DNA from: CAZUFB01 sp048173955
GTDB lineage: Bacteria > Actinomycetota > Coriobacteriia > Coriobacteriales > UMGS124
Assembly: GCA_048173955.1 (NCBI GenBank)
Contig: DBEYOB010000094.1
Location: 1-7,068, forward strand
DNA: 7,068 nt
Direction of reading: 5' to 3'
This document shows, one piece after another, positions 1-6,076 of the stretch; positions within the stretch are counted from its first letter, which is position 1, and the number at the start of each line of letters is the position of its first letter. The notes under the pieces were generated by a model. The model saw nothing but the letters and a program-made list of their open reading frames with translations, searched no databases and was not told the origin of the DNA. A program made the position numbers and the translations under genes.

Positions 1-1
1 C

Positions 2-415
2 TTTTTGGCGGCGGAGCGTGCGCGTTCGGAGGCGGAGGCCGACCGCGAGGCGGGGCGCCACATTGCGGCCGCCGACCGGGCGGAGCTCGAGCTGCGCACC
101 CTGCGCGGCGTCTACGCCGGGGCCCTGCGGTCGCTTCCCGACGAGGACGCGGTGGGGGCGGCGGAGCAGGCGCGCGCTGAGGCGCTGGCGGCCCTCCACG
201 CGTACCGCGCGGCGCTCGACGGGCTCTGGGCGGTCGTCGAGCGGTGCGGCAAGCGCTACGAGTGCCTGGGGCAGACCTACCTGCGCCAGGCGGGGCTGCC
301 CGCCGCAAAGCTCGACCCCTGCGAGGCGCCCGCGCGGCTCAACGCCTGCGAGACGCGCTACGCCGCGTTCGAGAAGCTGGTGGACGGCGGCTACTTCGAC
401 CGGCACTACCGGTAG
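2..415 (+). CDS. C-terminal part of an unrecognised, charged, partly coiled-coil protein (5' end outside window)
   Basis: The frame is open from the first bases of the window to a TAG at 413-415, so about 137 residues of the C-terminus are visible and the true start is probably upstream. A TTG at 5-7 could be read as a start, but no ribosome binding site can be seen in front of it. The first ~75 residues are rich in Ala, Glu, Arg and Leu with few prolines, as in a long amphipathic helix or coiled coil. The rest contains four cysteines (motifs such as RCGKRYECLG and LNACETRY) and ends in a Tyr/Phe-rich tail (GGYFDRHYR). No transmembrane segment is visible. I do not recognise the family. The gene is convergent with the phospho-signalling operon to its right, so it is probably a separate transcription unit, although co-inheritance with the island is possible. 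The coding call rests on codon character and an uninterrupted frame. Confidence 0.6.
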   Translation, partial: FLAAERARSEAEADREAGRHIAAADRAELELRTLRGVYAGALRSLPDEDAVGAAEQARAEALAALHAYRAALDGLWAVVERCGKRYECLGQTYLRQAGLPAAKLDPCEAPARLNACETRYAAFEKLVDGGYFDRHYR

Positions 416-424
416 CCGGCACCA

Positions 425-468
425 TCGGAAGGCCGACGCCACCGTTCGGCAGCTTCGTCGGAAGGCCG
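425..468. repeat. 11-bp direct repeat in the convergent intergenic gap
   Basis: TCGGAAGGCCG occurs at 425-435 and again at 458-468, with a period of 33 bp. Both copies continue into a similar G+C-rich tail (ACGCCACC versus GCGCTGCC). The gap between the two convergent genes (416-511) holds no plausible gene. The repeat may be decayed coding sequence or part of a bidirectional 3' end. It is short enough that chance is not excluded at this base composition. Confidence 0.45.
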
Positions 469-480
469 GCGCTGCCGCCA

Positions 481-508
481 GGCCCGCGCCGCCGCAGGCC
501 CGCGGGCC
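481..508. terminator. possible shared terminator hairpin between convergent genes
   Basis: GGCCCGCG at 481-488 is exactly complementary to CGCGGGCC at 501-508, giving an 8-bp all-G/C stem with a 12-nt loop. An alternative 12-bp palindrome, GGCCCGCGGGCC, lies at 497-508. It sits 66 bp after the stop of the + strand gene and directly beyond the minus-strand stop at 512, where a bidirectional terminator would be expected. There is no T-tract on either side, so it is not a canonical intrinsic terminator. Strong stems are also common by chance in DNA this G+C-rich. Confidence 0.3.
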
Positions 509-511
509 GGC

Positions 512-1717
512 CTACCCCTCGCGGGAGACGCGGATGGCGACGGGGCACCCCGCCAGGTCGAGGACGGGAGACCCGTCGGGGCCGACGCGGTAGCGCGGGG
601 CCGGGACCACGACGTCGCCGTCGAGCAGCTCGGGCATCTCGGCGGCCTCCAGACGCTGGCCGAGCGCCTTGCGCCCCGCGAAGCGCGCCCCGTCTTCGCC
701 CCCTCCCTCCACGAACGCGCCGAGGCGCAGCTCGTCGAAGCCGCCGGCCTCCCTTTGGCGCAGCACGACGGTGCCGCAGGTCGACCAGTCCTCGAGGCGC
801 ACCGAAGCTCCGCGCCCGTCGCGGCGGACGTGGAGGAAGAGGTGCTCCATGCTCACGCAGCGGTCGGCGTCCCCCAGCGCCAGGCTGCGCCCGTCGCGCT
901 CGGGGTGCCGTCCGACGGCCACGGTGTACGGCTCCCCCGGAAGCAGCGGGTAGGCGTGCCGCGCCCCCGCGGCGCCGGGGACGTAGTAGACCGCCTTGGC
1001 GGCTTCGCCCGGGGAGCCGACGGGGCCGGCCTCGACGAACCGGCCCACCTCGAGCGCGAGGGAGGGCTGGCGGGCCTCCCCTCCGCCCTCCCCGCTCGCC
1101 ACGTCCCCTTGCGCGGGCTCGTCGTCGGGGGCGAGCGTCCCGAACGCCTGCTGGTAGGCGGCCGGGTCCATCGCGCAGAGGCTGTCGAGCTCCAGGGCGT
1201 ACGAGCCCGGCTCGGCGATGCAGCAGCCTACGAGGTGGGTGAGGAACGCCTCGGCGAACCCCTCGCTCGAGCGCCGCCCGAGCAGCGCGCGCGACGTCGC
1301 GAGGAAGTCCTCGACCTTCTCGGCGGCGAACCCCTCGTCCGAAAACGCCGCGGCGACCTCGTCGGCGAGCCTCCGGTAGGGGGCGTCGTCGTCCCGCCTG
1401 GCGAGGTCCTTCGCGACCAGGCGGTACAGGGGGTCGTCGATCCCGGCGCGGACGCGCTCGAGCACGGCGAGCGCCGGCGGGTTCTCGGAGTCCAGCCGCA
1501 GGCCGCGCGTCGCGAGCCCGGCGCGGCTCAGGTTCGCGTAGGGGTTGGTGACGAGCGAGCTGGGGTTGTTGTTGCCCGCGAACTCGGGGAAGAACGGCGC
1601 GAAGTACTGCCAGCGCCCCGCCTTGTCGAGCGCCCCCTCGAGAGCCTGGGCGATCTTCTGGATGCCGACGAGCGCCGTGCGCAGCGGGTTGCCCGCCTGT
1701 CTGGCCTGCCTGTCCAT
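512..1717 (-). CDS. Protein with C-terminal FHA-like phosphopeptide-binding domain, last gene of the operon
   Basis: 401 residues. The ATG at 1717 is chosen because AGGAG lies 4 nt before it; an in-frame ATG at 1777 would overlap the kinase and has no such site. Residues ~260-395 fit a forkhead-associated (FHA) fold: GR at 269-270, S289 and H292 (VSMEHLFLH, the SxxH signature), STCGT at 312-316 where most FHA domains have STNGT, and DGD at 366-368 (LLDGDVV, the usual L.DGD turn). FHA domains bind phosphothreonine peptides, so in this operon the likely role is reading marks made by the upstream kinase. Residues 1-195 are mostly helical with no recognised domain (an FAGNNNPSS stretch at 46-54). 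An acidic, Gly-rich linker (about 197-216) joins the halves. No membrane segment is seen. The FHA call rests on motif spacing alone. The Asn to Cys change could alter peptide contacts. The N-terminal half is of unknown function. Confidence 0.85.
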   Translation of the reverse strand: MDRQARQAGNPLRTALVGIQKIAQALEGALDKAGRWQYFAPFFPEFAGNNNPSSLVTNPYANLSRAGLATRGLRLDSENPPALAVLERVRAGIDDPLYRLVAKDLARRDDDAPYRRLADEVAAAFSDEGFAAEKVEDFLATSRALLGRRSSEGFAEAFLTHLVGCCIAEPGSYALELDSLCAMDPAAYQQAFGTLAPDDEPAQGDVASGEGGGEARQPSLALEVGRFVEAGPVGSPGEAAKAVYYVPGAAGARHAYPLLPGEPYTVAVGRHPERDGRSLALGDADRCVSMEHLFLHVRRDGRGASVRLEDWSTCGTVVLRQREAGGFDELRLGAFVEGGGEDGARFAGRKALGQRLEAAEMPELLDGDVVVPAPRYRVGPDGSPVLDLAGCPVAIRVSREG

Positions 1718-1721
1718 GGCG

Positions 1722-1726
1722 CTCCT
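1722..1726 (-). promoter_or_regulatory. Ribosome binding site overlapping the kinase stop codon
   Basis: On the minus strand the sequence reads ATAGGAGCGCCATG. The TAG is the kinase stop (1727-1725), AGGAG (1726-1722) is the Shine-Dalgarno site, and the FHA-protein ATG starts at 1717. Sharing bases between stop and SD suggests translational coupling of the two genes. It also fixes the start of the FHA protein. Confidence 0.8.
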
Positions 1727-3962
1727 ATCTGCGCACCAGCGCGTAGCCGGCCGCGGCGAGCTGTGCGACCAGGGCACGCATCGGCTCGCGGTCGTAGTCC
1801 TTGATCTCCTCGGTCAGCTCGTCGTAGGGCACCAGGTAGGGGCTCGTCTTGGCCCCCACGTCCTTGACGGGCGCCCACGTCCAGCCGTCCGCCTCGCGCT
1901 CGGCGACCCAGCGGTCGTGTTCGGCGCGGGCGAGCGTCTCGATTTGCCCTTCCGCGAGCTCCTCCACGCGCTGCGGGCCCGCCGCCCGCGGGTCGTCCGC
2001 ACGGACGACGTCGCAGCCGAGGAGGGCGGCCTTGTCCCAGAACCCCAGCGCCTGCTCGATGCAAGAGCGCCGCAGCGTGGCGGGCTGGTCGTCGAAGCGC
2101 TCGTAGGCGACCGGCTTGCCGTCGCGGCGTAGGTGGTCGTTGTACGCGTCGAACAGCGCGCGGGCCATCGCCTCGACCGCGGGGCTGTCGGCCGGCGGCC
2201 GGGCGGACTCCCCGGCGCACCCGCATGCGGCGCCCGTCTCCTCGGCGGGCTTCTCCCCGGCGTCCAGCTTCTCCATGGCGTCTCCTCCCTGCGGCCGCCA
2301 CGGCCGCGCTTCGACGATTGCAAAGCCCGATTCTGCCAGAAGCTGCGGCAGCCTGCGGGCGAAGGCCCGGTTCCACTCGCGCGTGGCCTCGTCGAGCCGG
2401 TAGAACGCGACGAGGTTGGGGTTGGTCTTGCGCGCGGCGTCCTTCTCGGGCGCCCAGGTCCACCCGAGCGCCTCCCGTTCGGCCCGCCAGCGCTCATGCT
2501 CGAGGACCGCGATCTGCTCGACCCGCTCCTCGTCGAGGCGGCGCACCCGCAGGGGCCTCCACGCCTTGCTGCCCGGCTCCGGGCGTCCGCCCGCCGCCGG
2601 CTCCTCCAGGCGGTCGGCAGGCACCACGTCGCAGCCGGCCTCGCGCAGCTCGGCCACGATGCCCTCGGCCTGCCGGTAGTTCGAGGCGACGAGGTCGGGA
2701 GGCTGGGCGTCGAACTCCTCGTAGGCGACCGCGCCGCCCGACGCGCGCACGTCCTCCTTGTAGAGCTCGAACAACCGGTGCGCCATGCGCTCGCGCACGG
2801 TCGCCACCAGGCACGCGGGGTCGCGCTCGACCATGTCGAGGTCGGCCCGGTCGAGGTAGCCCCCGTGGTGCACGATGCGCCGCGCGATCGCGGCGACCTC
2901 GTCGTTGGCGAAGCGGTGGTCCGCCATGCGTTCCAGGCCGACGGCGCGGGCGAGCCGGTCGAGGTCGCGCGCCTGGTCGAGCCGGCGGGCCCGCGCGTTG
3001 CCGAACCGGTCGTAGGAGAAGAGCCCTGCGCACGCCCCGCCGAAGCAGGCGGGCGGGTCGATCTCGTCGCGGCGGTCGGGCGGCATCGGCGAGCCCTCGA
3101 GCTCGAACCCGAGCAGCATGAGGTAGCCCATGTCCACCGTGAGCGCCGAGGGCGCCTCGCGGGTGTAGGGGAACAGGCGCCGGTAGTAGGCGGGGCTGCG
3201 GGCCGGGGGCTCGCCCCCGTAGACGTCGGCGGCGAGCTCGAAGTCGATGAGGGTGGCGCGGACGTCGGCCGGCCGGTCGCCGTGGCGGCGCACGCACACG
3301 TTCGCCGAGCGCGCGTCGCGGTGGTAGATGCCGCAGTCGTGCATGGCCTTGAGCTGGTACATGACGTCGAAGGCGATCTTCATGTTCTCGATGCGGCGCG
3401 CGTCCGACCCGAGGGGGGAGAGGGGCGCCTGCCCCAGGCCCGCCCTGTTGGGGAGGGGGGCGCCGTGCAGGGCGTCGAACAGCGAGACCCCCGCGTCCTC
3501 CTCGATGAGCACGGGGACGGTGCCGCCCCCGCCGCTGGGGAGGGCCCCGCCATCGGGGACGGTGCCGCCCCCATTGCCCCCGCAGCCCCCGTCGACGCGC
3601 GTGCGCGCGATCTCGGTCCAGCCGAGCACCTGCGGCCCCACACCCAGAGCGGAGAGGCGCGCCAGGCTGGTGAACTCCACGCCGAAGTCGACGGGGCTCG
3701 CCGTGAAGCAGGCGGCGACCGCCGGATGTGACCAGCCGCGGCGCACGAGGCTGCCGTGGAGGTGGCGCTTGCGATCGGAGCAGCGCAGCCAAGGCCCCCC
3801 GTCTGCGACGAACACCCATCCCGGCCCCTCGATCGCGCGGGCCCAGCGGACGGGTGCGGCGCCGCGTCCCGGGGTGCCGGCGGCCCGCGTCGCGTCGAGC
3901 GGGCAGGTCTGGGTTGGCTCGGCCGCGCAGGTCTTCCTGTCCGCCGCCTGTGCCGGATCCAT
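1725..3962 (-). CDS. Atypical protein kinase fused to tandem RyR modules
   Basis: 745 residues. The ATG at 3962 is preceded by a strong AAGGAGG (3975-3969, 6-nt spacing). The kinase core spans ~40-340. The catalytic loop is H214-R-D216 with N221 (HRDARSANV), the metal-binding motif is D240-F-E (DFE in place of DFG), a hinge-like VLIEED lies at 151-156, and an alpha-F-like VDMGY ends at 280. No clear Gly-rich loop or VAIK lysine is visible; R74/R75 lie where the lysine would be expected. Gly/Pro-rich insertions flank the hinge (~124-149 and ~166-186). Two homologous ~150-residue units follow (about 393-553 and 599-745). Each has a helical VAYExFDxQP half and a RyR-repeat half (AxxEHxRWxAERExxGWTWAPxKDxxxKTxPxLV). 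The second keeps the classic K-x-YDRE tail; the first does not (EWNRA). A 45-residue Cys/Pro-containing linker joins them. It is probably a cytoplasmic Ser/Thr kinase whose RyR part senses a ligand or binds a partner; that role is inferred. Confidence 0.88.
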   Translation of the reverse strand: MDPAQAADRKTCAAEPTQTCPLDATRAAGTPGRGAAPVRWARAIEGPGWVFVADGGPWLRCSDRKRHLHGSLVRRGWSHPAVAACFTASPVDFGVEFTSLARLSALGVGPQVLGWTEIARTRVDGGCGGNGGGTVPDGGALPSGGGGTVPVLIEEDAGVSLFDALHGAPLPNRAGLGQAPLSPLGSDARRIENMKIAFDVMYQLKAMHDCGIYHRDARSANVCVRRHGDRPADVRATLIDFELAADVYGGEPPARSPAYYRRLFPYTREAPSALTVDMGYLMLLGFELEGSPMPPDRRDEIDPPACFGGACAGLFSYDRFGNARARRLDQARDLDRLARAVGLERMADHRFANDEVAAIARRIVHHGGYLDRADLDMVERDPACLVATVRERMAHRLFELYKEDVRASGGAVAYEEFDAQPPDLVASNYRQAEGIVAELREAGCDVVPADRLEEPAAGGRPEPGSKAWRPLRVRRLDEERVEQIAVLEHERWRAEREALGWTWAPEKDAARKTNPNLVAFYRLDEATREWNRAFARRLPQLLAESGFAIVEARPWRPQGGDAMEKLDAGEKPAEETGAACGCAGESARPPADSPAVEAMARALFDAYNDHLRRDGKPVAYERFDDQPATLRRSCIEQALGFWDKAALLGCDVVRADDPRAAGPQRVEELAEGQIETLARAEHDRWVAEREADGWTWAPVKDVGAKTSPYLVPYDELTEEIKDYDREPMRALVAQLAAAGYALVRR
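2282..2288 (-). promoter_or_regulatory. Internal Shine-Dalgarno-like site before an in-frame ATG inside the kinase-RyR gene
   Basis: The minus strand reads AGGGAGGAGACGCCATG, ending with the ATG at 2276-2274, which is kinase codon 563. GGAGG sits 7 nt before the ATG, which is ideal spacing. It is encoded by two successive GGA codons, uncommon in a gene that mostly uses GGC and GGG. Initiation here would make a separate 183-residue protein (1725-2276) containing only the linker and the second RyR unit. Whether it is used cannot be told from sequence. Confidence 0.45.
3512..3572 (-). repeat. 19-bp perfect direct repeat, period 42 bp, inside the kinase gene
   Basis: CGGGGACGGTGCCGCCCCC (+ strand) occurs at 3512-3530 and 3554-3572. 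The 42-bp period is 14 codons, so the duplication is in frame and gives two GGGTVP units (about 131-136 and 145-150) in a Gly/Pro-rich insertion just before the kinase hinge strand. This looks like a slippage-prone, solvent-exposed loop. Confidence 0.85.
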
Positions 3963-3968
3963 GCGCGC

Positions 3969-3975
3969 CCTCCTT
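3969..3975 (-). promoter_or_regulatory. Strong ribosome binding site of the kinase-RyR gene
   Basis: The minus strand reads AAGGAGG then 6 nt then ATG (3962). It fixes the kinase start, although the same frame stays open upstream to 4784 across the phosphatase gene. It is the best Shine-Dalgarno match in the operon and lies in the only sizeable gap (59 nt, 3963-4021), so the kinase can probably be translated independently of the phosphatase. Confidence 0.8.
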
Positions 3976-4021
3976 CCTCTGGCCTTCGCCCGCTTTGCCG
4001 CGGCGGCGCGGGCGGACGCCG

Positions 4022-4795
4022 CTATCCCACGGCGACCAGCACGACCGAGGCGTTGTCGCCGCCGCGCTCCCCCGCCGCGCGGCAGATCCGAGCGGCTGCC
4101 GCGCGCAGGCCGCCTTCGGTCGCCGGCCCGTTGCATGCCAGTATACCCGCCAGGTCGTCGCCGAGGGGCTCCCACGCCCCGTCGGTCGCCAGGACGACGA
4201 TGTCGCCGGCGGCGAGCTCGGCGCGCGCGCCGCGGACGAGCGGTTTGCCGACGCCGAGGGCGCTGCGCAGCCGGGCCCCCTCCGTCCGCTCGCACGAGGT
4301 GAGCCGGCGCGCGCCGCGTTCGCCGGGGCGCACGAGCAGCACCGCCGAGTCCCCCACCCAGGCGAGCTCGGCCCCCCGGCCCCCGAGCAGCTCGACGAGC
4401 GCGAGCGTCGTCCCGCAGCCGCGCTCGCCCGCGAGGTCCTGGACGGCGAGGACGGCCCCGTTCGCACGCTCGACGGCCCCGACGGGGTCGCTGCCCGCCT
4501 CCCAGAGGCGCACGGCCTCCCGGCAGGCGACGCGGCTCAGCGCCCCCGCCAGCTGCTCCGTGCCGAACCCGTCGGCAACCGCAAACAGGGGAGGGCGCTT
4601 GACGAGCCAGTCGGCGTTGGTGCGCCGCCCGCCGCGCAGCGAGCACGACCCCGACGCGATTCGGAGCGAGCATCCGGGCGCGCGGCCTTCCCCCTGCGCC
4701 GACCCCGCCCCGTCCGCCCGCGCGACCTCGATTGGTCCCCATGCGGCGCGGGGCGCGCCCGACGCGTCCCCGACGACCTGCCACGTCGCCCTCAT
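4022..4795 (-). CDS. PP2C-family protein phosphatase (metal-dependent Ser/Thr phosphatase)
   Basis: 257 residues, close to the usual length of a minimal bacterial PP2C domain. The motifs appear in order: RRTNAD at 57-62 (usually R..NxD), VADGFG at 73-78 (metal-binding D75-G76), GCGTT at 126-130, WVGDS at 146-150, ALG at 179-181, ATDG at 203-206 (second metal aspartate D205), and GGDN at 245-248 before the last strand. All expected metal ligands are therefore present and the enzyme is probably active, removing phosphate from Ser/Thr with Mn2+ or Mg2+. The usual DGMGG is DGFGT here. There is no membrane segment, so it is cytosolic. The ATG at 4795 is supported by GAGGAG (4809-4804), and the start overlaps the TGA of the transglutaminase-like gene as ATGA, indicating translational coupling. 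It lies directly upstream of the kinase, which is the expected counter-enzyme. Confidence 0.93.
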   Translation of the reverse strand: MRATWQVVGDASGAPRAAWGPIEVARADGAGSAQGEGRAPGCSLRIASGSCSLRGGRRTNADWLVKRPPLFAVADGFGTEQLAGALSRVACREAVRLWEAGSDPVGAVERANGAVLAVQDLAGERGCGTTLALVELLGGRGAELAWVGDSAVLLVRPGERGARRLTSCERTEGARLRSALGVGKPLVRGARAELAAGDIVVLATDGAWEPLGDDLAGILACNGPATEGGLRAAAARICRAAGERGGDNASVVLVAVG

Positions 4796-5883
4796 GACGC
4801 CCGCTCCTCGCAGACTTCGACGAGCGCCACGTCCATGCCTTGCAGCGTCGTCCTGCAGGCCTGCGCCCCGCGTTCGGCGCACGCCCTCTTTACTACCTCG
4901 CCCACGCCGGGGGCCTCGGCGCCGGCGTCGGCGCCGTAGGCGAGCGGCCCGGCGAGCTTGACCTCGAACGCGGACGTGCCGCGGGCGAGCATGCGCCCCA
5001 CGAGGCGTCCCAGCTCGCCCGCACCGCCCGCGACCATGCCGAGCGACTCGAAGTACCCCAGGCCTTGCGGGCAGGCCGGGCATGCCGAGTCGATCGAGCG
5101 GCTGCGGAGGACCTGCTCGTCGGAGAGGCCGAAGTACGCCCGGCTCGGCCGGTCGCCCCGGCGCGCGGGCAGGTCGTCGGTGGGGTCGACGTGCGACCAG
5201 CGGCCCGCGACGTAGATGGCGTTCCATGCGTGGCCCCCGTCGGAGGCCCGGTCGTATCCCGTGACGAGGGCGCAGGGGATCCCCGCCCGGTCGCAGAGGA
5301 ACTTGTACGCCCTGGCGATGCCGTCGCACACGGCCCGCCCCAGCACGAGCGCCCCGACCGCGTCGTGGGCGTGCGGGGCGCCCCTCTCGTAGACGCACCG
5401 CTCGAGCAGCCAGTCGTGCAGGCAGAGGGCCGTCAGGTGGTCCTGCCCCCGCGTCCTGACCCGGGTCGCGGCCAGGGCGCGGCGCGCCTGCTCCTCCATG
5501 GTGCGCAGGCGCCCGGCCGCCAGGGCGGCGTCGTCGGCATAGCCGACCTCGAGCCGGACCGCGTCCCCCGCGGAGCCGCCGCCGCGCGCCGCCCGACGCA
5601 CGACCGTCAGCGAGGCGAGGTCGATTTCGGGCACTTCGTCGCGCAGCGCCCCGACGAGCTCTTCGAGCTTCTCCCGGTCGGACCCGTAGGGCGTTCCCGC
5701 CGCCGCGTCGAGGGGGACGGTCGCCTCGTGCGCGCGCAGCGCCGCGGCGATGCGGTCGTACAGGCGTCTCCCCGCCCCGTCGAGCGCCGCGCGGTAGGGG
5801 CGCCAGGGGGCGTGCGGGGTCTCGGCGACCGCCGGGCCTGCGCCCCCGGCGCCCCGCCCGCGTGCGTGTGTGTGCGGAATCAT
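4792..5883 (-). CDS. Transglutaminase-like (Cys-His-Asp) domain protein, first gene of the operon
   Basis: 363 residues. The central domain (about 145-240) matches the transglutaminase/protease-like fold. C186 lies in GRAVCDGIARAYKFLCDRAG, H218 in DGGHAWNAIYV, and D233 in WSHVDPTDD, giving the complete catalytic triad. Such proteins act as papain-like peptidases, amidases or cross-linking enzymes. The N-terminal ~145 residues contain acidic helical segments and a strand-rich stretch. The C-terminal ~120 residues are unassigned and include a CPAC (CxxC) pair at 268-271 and several other cysteines. I see no signal peptide or membrane helix, unlike many secreted bacterial transglutaminase-like proteins, so a cytosolic role on proteins of this system is plausible but inferred. 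The ATG at 5883 follows a modest GGAG. The gene overlaps the phosphatase start by 4 nt and diverges from the VWA gene across a 193-bp regulatory region. Specific substrate unknown. Confidence 0.88.
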   Translation of the reverse strand: MIPHTHARGRGAGGAGPAVAETPHAPWRPYRAALDGAGRRLYDRIAAALRAHEATVPLDAAAGTPYGSDREKLEELVGALRDEVPEIDLASLTVVRRAARGGGSAGDAVRLEVGYADDAALAAGRLRTMEEQARRALAATRVRTRGQDHLTALCLHDWLLERCVYERGAPHAHDAVGALVLGRAVCDGIARAYKFLCDRAGIPCALVTGYDRASDGGHAWNAIYVAGRWSHVDPTDDLPARRGDRPSRAYFGLSDEQVLRSRSIDSACPACPQGLGYFESLGMVAGGAGELGRLVGRMLARGTSAFEVKLAGPLAYGADAGAEAPGVGEVVKRACAERGAQACRTTLQGMDVALVEVCEERAS

Positions 5884-6076
5884 GCCAGTCTCCGTTCCTA
5901 TCGTGCGGGCGGCCGCCGCGGCTCCCTTGCCCGGTCATCCTGCGCGCCCTCGCGCCGCCGCGCTTGTACAAGCGCCCCGCCGACCCCGCCGGTAAGGTGG
6001 GCTTGCGCACAGGATGCGACCACCCGCCCGCGCCGACCGGCAGCGGGGCGCGGCCGCCCGACGGAAAGGACCAACC
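5884..6076. promoter_or_regulatory. Divergent promoter region between the TGase operon and the VWA operon
   Basis: This 193-bp non-coding stretch separates the starts of the two divergent units. It carries a 16-bp palindrome near its centre. A TANNNT-type -10 candidate, TAAGGT at 5993-5998 on the + strand, would give a VWA leader of about 70 nt. No convincing -35 box lies at normal spacing, and I could not identify a clear -10 for the leftward operon. A 7-bp inverted repeat, CATCCTG (5936-5942) and CAGGATG (6010-6016), flanks the palindrome asymmetrically and may be chance. Confidence 0.6.
5960..5975. promoter_or_regulatory. Perfect 16-bp palindrome, candidate operator
   Basis: GCGCTTGTACAAGCGC is an exact palindrome with no spacer, centred between 5967 and 5968. 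Its core, CTTGTACAAG, is notably A+T-rich for this region. The position in the middle of the divergent intergenic region suits a dimeric repressor or activator controlling both operons. No regulator gene is visible in the window, so the binding protein is unknown. Confidence 0.6.

Noticed and set aside
755..1804. + strand open frame opposite the FHA-protein gene
   Set aside because: Shadow of the minus-strand gene. No domain, and the FHA signature and SD support the opposite strand.
3412..3580. Repeats in the kinase gene as a CRISPR-like or mobile element signature
   Set aside because: Only two copies, in frame, within a Gly/Pro-rich coding loop. No spacer pattern, terminal inverted repeats or transposase.
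2133..3731. Long + strand open frame (532 codons) opposite the kinase gene
   Set aside because: It is antisense to a gene with clear kinase and RyR motifs, has no recognisable domain or good ribosome site, and is expected from the low stop-codon frequency of very G+C-rich DNA.
3987..4014. 7-bp G/C stem (CGCCCGC / GCGGGCG, 14-nt loop) in the PP2C-kinase gap as a terminator or attenuator
   Set aside because: No T-tract and a large loop. Stems of this length are expected by chance at this G+C content, and the genes are co-directional with a strong SD after it.
3963..4784. Upstream extension of the kinase frame to 4784
   Set aside because: It would overlap the whole PP2C gene. AAGGAGG six bases before the ATG at 3962 marks the real start.
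6014..6076. ATG at 6014 as the VWA start
   Set aside because: It would add 21 Arg/Ala-rich residues with no Shine-Dalgarno match at the right distance. The ATG at 6077 has GAAAGGA at 6-nt spacing and begins a typical VWA N-terminus.
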